DNA of 64,000 nt from Lanius collurio (Eukaryota; Chordata; Aves; Passeriformes; Laniidae), in contig JACBWW010000012.1 in NCBI GenBank assembly GCA_020086605.1, positions 14,073,855-14,137,854 of the forward strand, given 5' to 3'. The position numbers and the translations under genes are program-made. A model generated the notes under the pieces. That model saw only the letters and a program-made list of their open reading frames with translations, was not told the DNA's origin and searched no databases. This document shows positions 1 through 13,700 of the stretch, in pieces (within the stretch, counting starts at the first letter, position 1; every line of letters starts with the position of its first letter).

Positions 1-3000
1 ATTAGGTATGTATTTGCTTTGGATGTCATTAAGTGTGCATGAGGAAGTGATGTGTATGACAACCATGACGAAAGGTACATTCTGCATGGCTAGAATCAAC
101 CCTTTGACCTGCAAAGGGAAACAAATAGGAAGCCAGTACATAAAGAAACTAAGTGAGCATAAAAAGCTAAGTGAGCACAAATATCACTTACACTATATAG
201 TGTGTATTTTAGCTAGTAAGAACAGCTTTATTCTATGCCAGCTCACCTTTGAACAGTTTTTATAAGCAGTCACAAATACAGTTCTTTAAAATAAATTCAT
301 TCATACACCAGACCAGAAGAAAACACTGTAATTATCCAGCATAACCAGCTGGTTGCTAGAACCCCTTTTTGATTTGATGTGTAATTACAGATAAATGTTG
401 ATATACCAAACCTTAACAGTCTGCAGGTATTTTTACTGCCCGTTTTTGTAGCTCTGTGGTTAAACATTTCAGGATTTGAAAAGTATACTAGCCCACCAAA
501 GGTCAAATCCAGATTCAAGACCAAACTGAGTTTACTCAGTATCTCTCATATCTCAAACCAGTGCTCAAGCTCTCTTTTATCCCCTTTTTTTTGGAGAGCT
601 GAGTGGTTCCAGTGGAATGTGCCATATTTCAAAATTTATCATTCTTATGGTGTGAGGCCATGTATCAGAGTAATAACACCCAGCTTGGTGTCCATCCACT
701 TTCTAAATGAGCTGTCTATGCACTTGTAATCTTATGCCTAAACTGCAAAACCAGTTGTATATCCAAAAAATATTGCTATAGAGCATTTATGCTGCAGAGT
801 GTGTGTTTGTTGACAAAATAATGCTAGTTTATGCTGCTTGAGCTCTGGTCTCATACTCCAGCACTAACAGCAATTTGTGTAGTTGTTTGATATCAGCAAG
901 CAGTATCTTATAGACTAAAAACAAGTCTCATCCAAATTGGACTGGTCTCTAAGCCTGTTACCTACAGCAGAGCTCTATTTTGCTCACACCATCTTTAAAA
1001 AATACTATTCAGGTAATGTTAGAATCCACCACACAATGGGATGACAGTTTAAAAAAAATAAAAGGAAATAACTATTCACTAGAAATCAAAACCAAAATAC
1101 AAACATTTGAGATTTTTTGGCACTGAGAAAAGGAGGAAAATTTCAGTCAAAAAATTTTCTAACAACTACTTATGCAGAAACTACTTTTGATTACTAATTT
1201 CAGTCTCCATTCTGCAAGCAGATTCATCTACAGAAACCTAATTAAAACAAATACAAGTTTCTAATGCAACATGACTGCCTCCTTTTTTACCTACAAATCT
1301 GCATTAAGAACACTTGTACGTGTTTCAATATGTGGGATTAAAATATATAGACATGACAAATGACAGAATATGTTTGAAACACTTCCTGAAGCTGCAGAAC
1401 CTTGTATTAAAACATGCATAATTTTCACTCCATTTTTCATGACAATGTTTTGGAAGCTGTGCAGACCATACAGATTTCCTACTTCTTTATGAGTACTGTA
1501 AACACATAAAAAAGAAAGACCTTTAGAGCAAGTCATGACACCTATATTTTTACTGCTTTTTACTATCAAAATAAATCTCTTGTAAATTCAATAAACTACT
1601 GAAATATATTTTACCACTTGGTTCTAAATTTTAGCTCCTACCAATAAAAATTAGTCAATAAGCATGTAAAAGGGAATCAAAGGCAGTAAAGCTTGGGGTT
1701 TTTTTTACAGTTTGGGGGTTTATAGTTTTGGGGGTCATACTTAATTAACTCTAAAATATGTGAGGTGTGTAATTATCCCAAGCTGTGGATATCTTTTTTT
1801 GCCAGGGTTCACCACTGAGTGATTTTACATTTGGCTGATAACAGACAAATTACAATAACTTGTGAAAAACACATAAACCAAAATTTTCTTACATATTACG
1901 ATAACTAAGATTAGCTTTTAAAAACCCAAACAAAAAAAACCATAAAAGGAATGTGCTGCGTATTGCCCACCTCATGCAAATGTGGTCTATAAATGTAGGT
2001 TTATATCTGATAGATGGGCAACATTATGTTCAACAGGATCCCACAGCACAGACTGTTATCTTCCCTGATTCTGAAGAATGGTATGAAGTGGGGTTTATAA
2101 AACCTGACAAGATCATTTATCTATTCCTCTTCAAGTTGCTGGACAGAAGACAGGCATATTTTTTTCTCCCTCTTCTCTGGTGAATTTGCTTGTAATGCTT
2201 ACTATCTCATATCCTACTCAGCCTTGACAGAAGTATCCAGTGAGATAACTTCAAATATGCAAAGAGCTGAATTATGATCCTGTCCTTCTGTTTTCTGAAA
2301 TTCAGCTGTTAGCTTTGATCTTTGACTTTTCAGAGCCTGTTGTGCAAAATGGAGTGTGCATTCATAGATGGCTTGATAGGAGAGTATTTGCCATGATTTC
2401 AAAGGTAGAAACAAATGCTAAGTTTTTTGAATAAGCATAGCATAAGTTCAGGAAGCAGCCATTTTTCAGTTTAACTTTTCCTGACCTTGGTCTTTTCCAT
2501 AGAGGATGCCTGGAACAGGCACTCCGTAGATGAAGTTCCACAAATCCAGACTCTGAGCTCTGCCAGCTTAAGTCAGTCATAAACTTCTCCCTACTACACT
2601 ATGTTATAGCCTAAAAATAGGGCTATACTTTCAGAAAATGAAGTGACATTAAAGTTATGAAAGTTGATAAAACAGATTCCAGATGCTAGCAACCTGAAAT
2701 GGCAATGAGAGGAAGAATCTAAGGATTTGCACATACAGACAATTTTCTTCCTACTTTATAAGCTACACAGGAGGCTGGAGAAATTTGTTTTATTTTTCTG
2801 ACATCCTGTTTGTATGAAATAAAGGACAAATGTTTAATCTTACTATCCTATTGGGGAAAAAATAGGAAACAATTCTGGGGGACCTTGAAATCCTGATCAG
2901 GAGAGTTCAACCCCTAACTGACAAGACAGGCATTAGAGCTCTAAAATCATCTTATAAATATTTGAAACTGTCATCAGAAATGAAAATTTAAACAAACACT

Positions 3001-6000
3001 ATAACAAAGCTTTGAATGGTCTCAATAAAAACTTTCCCTGTCCAAATATGTTCTCCATAGACTTTTCGAAACACTTAATGAAAAACAAGTAGAAAGGATC
3101 TGAGGTTTTAGTATAAATATCACATGGAACAGCAGGAAAAGGTTTTCAAAAGATCAGCACCACCTTTTTTTTTTTTAAGAAAACTCCTTGAACAAAATCA
3201 TCAACTAAAAGCTATAAATAAGCTCATACACAGCATGTGCTTCATAAACTAGAATAGGATCTTATTATGGGAAAACACAGCCCGTACTAATTTAATCTGT
3301 TCCCAGATTCCTTCATGTTAGAAATAAAATTCATACTGCTTTTAGTAGAGAAGGGCATAGAATTGTATTCCTGACCAGGAAAAATGGGATTTATAGGCAC
3401 AAACAAAGACAAGAATCAGTCAGTTTGAAAGAAGTTTACATATTCATATATTTTTGTTAACAACACTGAGGTCTGCCACACCACATTCAGAACACCAGCA
3501 AGGTCTTTGGCAGTTGCTGTCGCCTTATTTTTGCCAACAAGTTCTGTTCTAACCAAGTTTAGACAATACTTCAGATAGCAACAAAAGCAGCTGATCTACT
3601 GTAGAAATCCCAATGGAGATGAAGCTGCTCCAGTGTCAGCCTAAGAGTGTAATGGGGAGTTTGCCAAAAAAGGATAGGTTAGCTGAAGTCTTCAGAGGCT
3701 ACACATAAACCAAACGTGTCCAAGTCCTGGCAGTTAACTGCCAGGAAGTTTATAACCCAGGGAGAAAGAGAAGGCAAGTCTCCTGACATAACCACAGCAT
3801 TTTCTCACTTTCATAGAGTTTCAGAGGGAAAACTGATATTCTTTTTGATGATGCAGTACACCAGAAATAAGTCAGAGGCCATCACCCACAGGCAAGCATT
3901 TCAGGGTAACTTGAATCTTAGGAAAATATTACAAAGGGAAACATTTATATTAGCCAACCCAAGCCATTACACAAGAAAGAGAAGGTTTTAAGGGGAAAAA
4001 AGAGTATTCTCTACATGAAAATGAGCTGATGCCACAGGTTTTAAGATTATTTTTCTTTTGTTTAGTAGTTTTGAGGGAAAATACCACTCCTATCGACACA
4101 AATTTTATGTGTAACAATTCTGACACCTTCCTTATGCTCAAGTAAATTTTCTTCACAGAGGATAAGAACCGTGTTTGTGCATTCAGAGGTACTGATGGCC
4201 TTACTAATTAATAAATATAAGAAAAAAACATCTGTGAAACAATTTCTTTCCACTTTGTTTTTTTCCTAACATTTCCCTAGCATAAAACAAGCTTAACGCT
4301 ATGAAATTGATTAATTGCAGTACGTGTCCTTCAGGCTTGAGTCTTGATAAAACAAAGAAATGAAAGTGAAGGAAAGGTAGAAAAATACTCTTGTATCAGC
4401 TTCTTTCTCAGGAAAATTCTCCACTTCAAGTCAAAGGTTACCAACTTCTTTTTTGGCCAAGAGCTGTTTGCTTCAACCAAGACAGGGGCAATAGAAATAA
4501 ACAGTGTAAGTTTTCAAAAAAGGGATGAATCTCCATATGTAACATAGAACCAAGGCAGTACATTTTTCATTTACAATCTGTAACACAATGCAGGTAATGT
4601 TTCTCCCTTGGAGAATAAAGTTCTATTATTCTCATGAATGCTGCCCTTAGCTGTCCAGGAATACACTCATGGAAGGACCGACCAGGAAGCACACAGCTTC
4701 CTGTGTCACTGGTTACTGAACCTCCTGTGCATTCCCTGTACTGTTAGTGGCACCCTTTGGGAAGAGCTGGGTCTCTGAAAAATTTGTGCTACATAATGTA
4801 GAAGATAAAGAAATTCAAACCCAACTAGAATCAAAGAAATCAAAGATCAAATGTAGTTGAGCTTTGCTATGCATCCTGTTTCCCAGAGTCTACTTAATGT
4901 CATATAACATCAGAAATAAAATCAAAATACATATTTTAAAGGTTTAATTCCAGCTCTTACTCTCTAGAAATTCAGCAGACAATAGAAGGAAGTTCAAACA
5001 CTGTTATACAGTTTACACAAAAGCAATAGGTATGACATTGAGAAGGTCACCTTTTTACGGTGGCTGGTGCTGAAATACATGGTATGTTTAGGCATCTCTT
5101 GTTAATACAGATCAAAGGAGGCAGTGAAACTGCAGCACAGAAATGTAAGAAGTAAAATTGAGGTTTTATCTATGGTACAAGGTACATTAGGGTATCTGTG
5201 GCTGAATGAAAACTGCAGAATCAAATTTGTTTTCTCACAAAGGAAAAGAATATTGAAATGCAAGGCACAATAAAAAAGCTTCAGAAAGGGCTTAAAAGAC
5301 TGGCAGATTTAGAATTAAATCAGGGCACATTATTTAGACCTAGCTCAAGATCTACTCAGTCCAGAGCAAGGCTTCCAGCAGATAGATGGCAATCTAACTC
5401 AGCAGACATGACTGAAAATTCAAAAAGTCAGTAAAAAGGACAACTTGGGTATGAAGCTCAGCTCTGCAGGGGACTAAGAAATATGCTTACAAAGCTCAAA
5501 ATCAAAGTCAAGCAAAATATCACATGAAGCCTTACATACTGTGATAGCCAGCACAATCTAGGAAAACATGTCACAAAATGCATGTAGGAAGAAGCAAAAC
5601 ATCTAATACATGATGTCATTTTGCAAGGGTGCACCAGCAGAGTGCATAACATCAAAAAGGAGACAATGAGGGCCTCATTAAATCTGATTAATTCCTCACA
5701 GGTGTTCTACCAGGAGATGAATGGACTGCCAGCTAGAAAGCAAATGGGAAATGCATTGCTTTGTGCACCAGTGTCCGGCTTAAAACTAATGTATTGTCAG
5801 AACTGCAGAGTTTCTAATAAAAAGCCACTAATCACAGAAGTTAAGCAACAGGATCTAGACTTCACAGTGGATAGCTTTCCCCACAGATATAACATTAATT
5901 AGATTATATTTCTGTAAATAATAACAGTATCAAAGGAAAGAAAAGCCCCAACTTTTGGATTTAAAGTAGTTAATAACCTTGGTCTTACTAAGGAGACCAC

Positions 6001-7584
6001 ACTGAGATGCAAAGGGAAAGCAAAATAATTCAGATTATTATGAAGACATCTTCCTGAATAAGTATAAAAATCCTCACAGAGTATTGAAAAGAGCTGGAAA
6101 AGTTCAAGAATTTCAGATTTCATGCCTCCAGAAGAGTTCCCCTTGACCTACGATAGTATGAGAAGAGAACCTGAATGCATTATTTTGGGAGTCACAGAGC
6201 AAACAGAAGAACCCAAAGAGCAAACACTTTTCAGCATCATAGAAAAAATAGTCCGCTTAGGCATGAATTCCAAAGAATTAAGCAAATATTTAAAAAAGAA
6301 ACATGTTCCATTTCCTCTAAAGGGAAGAACACCCAGGGAATGTGTCTGATGCCAAGGATTATTCTTCACTTAATGCATTTTCAAAATTGCCTGTATATAT
6401 CTGCAATAGCCTATCCTACAAAGCTTATATATTTCACTCTTCCTTGTGAGTAAAGGCTCAATTGTACTTTTCTGTAATCCGATATTCTAATTAAATTTCC
6501 AAGGTTTAAAGGTGCAAGAAAGTGCCCAGTTAATATGGTAATTATAGACTAGAAATCCAGCTTTCCATTACATTATCATTTTGACAGCTCACACACTTCA
6601 GAAGACTTCTAATTGTGTTACTGATGATGAATGTTGAATGGTCAAAGCTTGTATGTGTTGTGCACACTTTACCGCCCTCAAGGCCAACACATTAAACAGT
6701 TTAAAACATTCAAATAAATACTCTTGCAAACTTAGAAGCTAAGCCATAAACTACTATGTTCCCTGTTATTACAGTAGATTAATTAGTCGTGCCATGGAGT
6801 TTATGAGTGCACAAACAAAATATGACAATGCATCATCTCTACTAACAGCATATATGAGAATCTGAATGTCCAAGAGAACTGATAACATTTCTTCTGAAAG
6901 ATGCAGCAAGTTATATAGCAGTTAAGAAAATAAATACAAATAATAAGAAGCTTCATTATCTACTGTGTTAACTTATTCTTCAATCCAAATATTTTCTACA
7001 CCATTTTGGTATCCATTCCTATGTATTAAGTATAAACAAGAATATCAAAGCAGAGGAGATAAGTTTGCCAAGATGAGTATAACTAGAGAGAGGATAATCC
7101 CTTTGGGCTAATAATTGAAAATAATTTTCCTTTTTAAACAAATGGACACAAACCATGCTAAAGCCTTTCCTCTACATAATATCATATCTATTTTCTTTTG
7201 AGGCAGTACTTCATAGCATGCTGTTGATTTGCAAAGTGGATTTATGTAAATGGAAGTGGATTTATCCCTTACCTTCTACTGAAGACAACCACTGATATTT
7301 ACTGATACCTGATGTTATCTAGTTATATCTATCTACTGATATTTACTGGGTTTGTTTCCTATCAGTTGTGACCAAAACTCAGCCCTTCCTCACCCTATTT
7401 ATTAATCAACATGATTGCATCTTGTAAGCCCATCATTAATGCCTGCACAACCCTATCTACAAAAAATAAGTTTCCTGAGTTTTGGAGATGAACACTTCAA
7501 GTTCTAGAACATTATTTTAAGTCTGAAAATCACATTAGTACACATAAACGTTACAAAAAAGGATGTTTTTCTATCCAAAATTGA
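1..7584. other. Upstream intergenic DNA, no gene recognised
   Basis: AT-rich, with short open frames only, no CpG island, RNA gene or clear mobile element. A short imperfect tandem repeat of CTAAGTGAGCA occurs at about 150-180. The 92-codon open stretch at 6068-6349 is discussed as a finding. In human and chicken OSBPL10 lies upstream of GPD1L on the other strand; none of its exons was recognised here. Confidence 0.6.
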
Positions 7585-7756
7585 AGAGCAGGCTGCCCAG
7601 ACAAGTGCCTGAGTCACCATCCCTGAAGTTATGTAAAAGACATCTAGATATGGTGCTTAGGGACATGGTTAAGTAATGGTCTTTGGCAGTGCTGGGCTAG
7701 TGGTTGGACTCAGTAATCTTAGAGGCTTTTTCCAACCTAAATGATTCTATGATTCT
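7585..7756 (+). mobile_element. CR1 LINE 3' end fragment
   Basis: Contains the usual CR1 3' landmarks in order: GGCTGCCCAG, GAGTCACCATCCCTG, GTTGGACTCAGTAATCTTAG, CCAACCTAAATGATTCTATG and the terminal ATTCTATG-type repeat. 5' truncated as is normal for CR1; diverged, no intact frame. Confidence 0.9.
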
Positions 7757-10700
7757 AAGAAAATCAAAACTAGTGATGATATTGTTAACATTACCATAGT
7801 TCATCATTATTTTTCTAAACACTAGCAGGTTGGGGGTTTTTTTGTTGCTTCTTCTGCACCCAAGTAACCAACTGAGGCATCACTCAGGAATTTGGAATTC
7901 AGAGCTCTTTTGAAAATACTTCTGTTGAGCAGGGACCTAAGTTAGCTGCTAAAACCTATGAAGATATACATAAACAACAGATCTTAGATTTTAGATTTTG
8001 CTAATGAAGGACATCCTGGTCTTTCTTAAACATAAATGTTGGAGACTCAAATTAAGTCCAAAGTGGGATATTAATTCAACTCGCTCATTAACTTTAGGAA
8101 TCACCATTAAAAGTGACATGTTTACTGGCCATAAACTTCACTTTGTACCACATTTTGTTCAGAAACATTTGGTGTAATGCTTCCTCTGTCTCTATCTTTT
8201 ACTTTGGCTCTGACAGTTTGCATACAAACTCTATAAACCAATAAGGTCCTCATATGTTGGAACTTCAGCTGCATGGGACAGGTTTATTGCCAGGAAACAG
8301 CAACTCCCTCTAGTGCCAAAGGAGCTTCCTCCCTTACAGCACACTAAATTGATCTCCTGTGAAAGTCATTAATTGCTAATCAATGTTGCATTCTTGTTAT
8401 AAAGTAGCATTCAAAAGTCTTTTCTCCTACTAGTGTTTTGTTGTATCTGCTGACACAAGTGTTTGCGAATTAGGACACTGTTGGACATTGATGGGGTTTT
8501 TTTGAAACACATGATACTAAACACACTGAAAAGCTTTGTTTTACATACCCAAGCCCTATCAGACTGGCACTAAAGCTGGCTCACTGCCATCTTTGAAAAC
8601 TGTTTCAGAACCCCATGGCTTTTTAAGTGTATGATTCCCAAGCAAACAACAACATTTAAATCAGTTACACTTACTCTGGATGCTAAATTTGTCCTAGATG
8701 TTGATACTTGGCAGGTTAATATGCATAGAACCTACCATGGAATAACAAAGCAGAGAGCTGCAAGCCTTGCGGGAGTTTTTATCCTCTGAAGACAAGATAA
8801 ATAAAAGTCCTATGCCCTTGAGGTACAAACTAGCTGCTGCAGATCAGTTCCACTCAGGGCATTCCATGCCGGTTTGGCATGCTGATAAGCAGGTTTGGAT
8901 GCTGCTGGTACTGTTAGGCTGCACATGCTGTATACAGAGGTTACTGGGGTTGTCACAGTGCAGAGAGGCTTTGTGTACATTAGGACTGCACACCTTGCTT
9001 TGTTTTCTGATGCACAGCAGTGGAACAGCACAAAACTCAGAGGTAAAGGCAAAAAACCAGCACAGTGCTGGGAAGAAATAAGGTTACATCTCATTAAAGA
9101 TGAGCAGAGGCAGCAGGGAAGCTGTCCTGCCTCCATCACAGAGGGGAGACTAGCCTGCAATGCTAGATCTGACCTCCATTCTTCGCTAACTTGTATGGGT
9201 GGAAAATAGATGATGGTGTTTATAGAAAAGATCTCACTAGAAACTCCCATTACAATGCTCCAAAATTAGACAATGACCGGATGTCCAAAAATATGCAGGT
9301 TTAAACCTTATAGGATCACTTACTATGACCTACTATCCAGAAAAAGATAACACAGGAAACAAGCTGTCCCTCCTATAGTGTATGTGGTGGCCAGTTACAA
9401 AGGAGACAAGCACAGGACAATATCCATGCCCTGTACAGATGAAGAGCAGCAAGGTTTGTATGTGTATGCTGCAGTGTGGCAGAGTTCTGTACAGTGAAGC
9501 AACTAAAATAGCACCGCGTCAGCATTCAGAGCATTAGGGTCTCTACAGAGCAAACAGAAGGGATGCAGACAGTGGGGCCAAGAAATGACGTGTCTATCCC
9601 AGTGCAACTGCCAAGTGCAACTTGGCTTTCTTATTCCTGCAGCCTAATTTTTTTTTTACCTCTGGGATCACTGACACCCTGTGAGTCCCACATAGTAGAA
9701 CTACAGCAGACTGTTTGGATTTACACAACTGATAGTCCACAACCTGGTGTTCATCAACCATCTTGGCTTGGTAGTCAGCTCAAAGGCTCACCAACTTCTT
9801 TCCTGCCATAAAACCCCACCCATTATGAGAAGGTTATTTGAGATTTAACTAAGTAACCAGGCTGACTGCCCAGGTGGAGCCATGGGATAAGGTGATTCTC
9901 TTAAGTCTCCCAAGAATCTCTTAAGGCTATTGAAAATAGATTTCAATATCAATTAGGTACTTTGTAGCTAACAAAACACTTGCTGGAGTAGTTGATGGAG
10001 TTTTTAGCATTCACGTGAGAAGCTAGCAAGCTGCTTTTTACTAAATACTACATACAACAGTATAGATATAGATTTTGTTTATCCTACCTGATTTATTTTC
10101 AATTTAATCTCACATAATCATAGTACAAGGGAATAAGAAGATATTTTCACTTCCAGTCTTAAACAGTTTTGTATTCAGGAATAATTTGCCCTTTTTACAT
10201 ACCTTCTTTGCATGAATGAGTCATGTATTCATTGTAACTTCATAAGGTCCTAGTCCCTAATCCTGCATAATTTTACTCAAACTGGCTCTGTGGTTGCTTA
10301 AACAAGTGAAGTCAGTTAGGAATACAAATAATACTGCCTTTCTGTGCAGCTGATCTTTGTCCTGTTGGCAGTCTCACTCCTCCCTTCAGAGAAGCAGGAT
10401 CAGCACAGGTGCATCCACATAACAGCAAGGCCTGAGCTGAAATGCAGCTCCTGAGAAAACAGGTGGAGTGTGCATGGATGAAAATGTGCATCCTAGTCCC
10501 ATTGGAGGCTTCTCACAGCTTTCACCTGACCTCACTGTTTTCAGAGCATCCTGATCCAACATTACACAGCTGTATCACACTGTAGTTACCTGTGAACAGA
10601 GGCAGCCAAAGCCTGGCAGATGGGGAAGGTGTTACAGAGAAGGCTCGTGGAAAATGATGGTTACAGATTGGTCAAGATAACTAGAGTCTGTGGGCCCACT

Positions 10701-13700
10701 GAAGGCCTTGACAGCAGCTGAGTAAAAATGTTCTGTAAAGACTTTTCTAGCTACTTATTTCCATTTAAAAATGGAGTACCCTTCTTATATTTTTTTCTCC
10801 TTGCTACGTCAAGTATTTACCAGTCCATGCACACCGAGGCTGTCATTTTGCTTAAAATGAACCCAGTTACTTTCTGATTTTAGTACTTTACATTGACTGT
10901 TTCATAGTGGATTCCTATTATTTATTGTTGCACAGTGTTTACATGGTTCTCGGTTCAGTTTCTCTTGATAGACATGACAGTTCACTACTTTGCTCCAAAA
11001 AAAAAAGACAATGGCATATAACCAGATTTGAATGCAACAAAAAAAATCAATTTTGGAACTGCACACAATTTCATGTACTCTATGTCAATAAAAACTATTA
11101 AGCACTAACAAACCAGCTTTCAGAGACAGCTATTGAGAGCATCAGCCAAGCATAGTATTGACTAGCAGGGACTGCTGGGCCCAATTACTTCTAAAAAATC
11201 AGTCAATACATCTTCCTACAATAACTTTATCTGAATGTTTTCTTCAGGCTGCATAAGGCTGAATATCTGATAAACGAGGAGAAATGAAGACACATATATA
11301 AGTCAACATTCCCTCTGTTAATGGAAGTGCCTTTACTATATCAATCCTTATTTTGGAAATTCCAAACTTCACGTCTTGTGTTACTAAAAAGTTGGGAAGA
11401 ACTGAGACTGTCTTATCAGAAAGCTGGAAGTCTAGTTGCATGCCAGTTAAAATTCATTCGAGATGTACTAATAGTCACTGGAGCACAGTAGAAAGAGATT
11501 CTAAGTGATCTGTCCTGATTCCAGATCACTGGACAGCACATCAGATTCCATTATCGCTGAGAGAGCTGTGCAGTCGCTTAGCTGTGCTTCCCATCTTGCG
11601 GATGGCGCTTACATCCATGAATTTATGATTCCATAATTCAACTGACCAGTCAGACACTTTACATCTTGACCAGCTAGCAGTAGTTTTCACTTCAAGTCCA
11701 GGCACTTCTTTACTCTCAGATCCTTCATTGCAACAGCGTGCTGGTTCCAAGTGCCCAGAGCTGCCCAGAGTCAGCATGATGATAGTGCACAGCACTGTAG
11801 CCAGCAATCCGAGAAACCAGGAATAGTTAACCTCAGTGTTAAGACAATCCTGACTACTGCTTGTTGGGAACTTGAAAGCCCACTTAGAACTCTTTTACAT
11901 TAAAATGTGGATGCCAGTGATTGTGCAGCACATCTGCAGCCATCTGTGACACCACCAAAAAAAAAAAAAAAAAAAAAAAAGAAGTACAGAAATTCCACTC
12001 AAGTTAAAGCAGAGTTTTCCTATTTGCAGTATTCTATGGATAATGATACAAAAAGACAGATGAGAATAGTTATGCTACATGGACATTTGCCAGTGCAGTT
12101 TACATAAAGAACCAGATTTTAATTAATCTGGCTTTTGTTCCTCCTTCAATAATCCCTTTGCAATTGGCAGACCACAGGAAGAAAAATGCCACATGATTAA
12201 AACCTTTTTTGACTAATAAAAGTGATAAACAGTAAATAATTTCAATTTTGTCCTCTTAAACCTCCTTTATACTCTATACGTGCTTGATAATGGCTCTGTG
12301 CAGTTACAGGAACACAGTTCCATGGATTAAGGCTGCACAGTAGTGGGAGGCTCATTTTAGAGTTCTGTAAGAGATCCTGTCACTGCATGATCTGGAAGGC
12401 AGAGAAACTACTGGCCAAGAGTTATCCACAAAACAGAACCCAAGGATGAGAGCAGGACAAGCTGAAATCAGCACCAGAGTAGAGGCACTAGTTAATCTCT
12501 AGCAGCTGTAAAGGTCACATCAGAGATGCTGATTGATCTGTGCATCACAAATTTAAGACTTGTATTAAATCTGACTTTTAAAGCAGGGAACTAGTCCTAC
12601 ATTCCTACATCATCATTCCTACACCATTTTCCTAGCTTCCAAGGACAAAGCTTGTTATTATGTGCTTTGCTGAGGAAAGGTTAGAAAGAAAGCATTCCCT
12701 GCAAGCCATTGAGTGGTTCAGTGAGAAAGGTGAGATGAAGGCTAGTTCAGTTTCAAGAAGAATGGAAGACAGAAGAGAAAGGAATTATTTGAGGTCATCT
12801 GCACTTCAACAAAAAAGGGAAAAATCCACATCTCTAGAGCAAAACTTGCCTTAATTTTTTTGTTTTGTAAGGAATATACTTTAATGCTGTTTATATATGG
12901 TACAGAGCAATGACAAACAAATCTTCTAAAAATAGTTCTCCACTGCCTAATGACTGTAGGCAAGAAACACTTTCCTGGCAGACACCCGTATTTGCAGAGA
13001 TCATTTTTGTGTATTGCCCTCAGCCCACAGAATTCTGTCTCTGTTTTATATTTAGACTCTCTATTCCAGAACACAAATCTAATAGCACTAAATTGCTTAG
13101 TCAGATATTTAACTTCTTGCTATGGGATGAGACAGTTGTTCAACGGTTTGAGTTAGAAACACAGCTAATTCTCCTTTCTGATTTTCTGCATGGACAGCAC
13201 AAATGACAACTTTTGTATCAGCACAAGGTAGGGGAAGAAAGTGCAGAAAGAGGAATGGGCAATTGAGGGAGGATGGCCTTTTTACTGACACAAAATGTTT
13301 ATCATGCTATGACCTTGATTAATAAAGATGCTACACAAAAGTTTAATGGAGTAACTTGCAAAAAATTACCTGAAAGAAGTTGTGCAGGCAGAGGAAAAAA
13401 CAGTATCAGTTCAATATGTAAGATACAGGCAGAAGGTCTTTATGAAGCTAAAATCAGATATTTCTTTTCCAGATTTCTCCTTATTTTTTAAGCTTTATAA
13501 TCTGTGCTTGACCCAGGTTCACAGCTGGATTAAAATTGTATTTATCTTGTAAGGGCTGCCAAAATGCAATACGATAAAACTGAAAACATTCTCCTTTCGG
13601 AATAGAGGTGTGATCCATTTGGAAGACTGACTTATTTTGAAGGTGCTTGTCAAGCTTGCATGAGGTGGGTAGTTCTCTAAACATAAAGTAAGCACATTTC

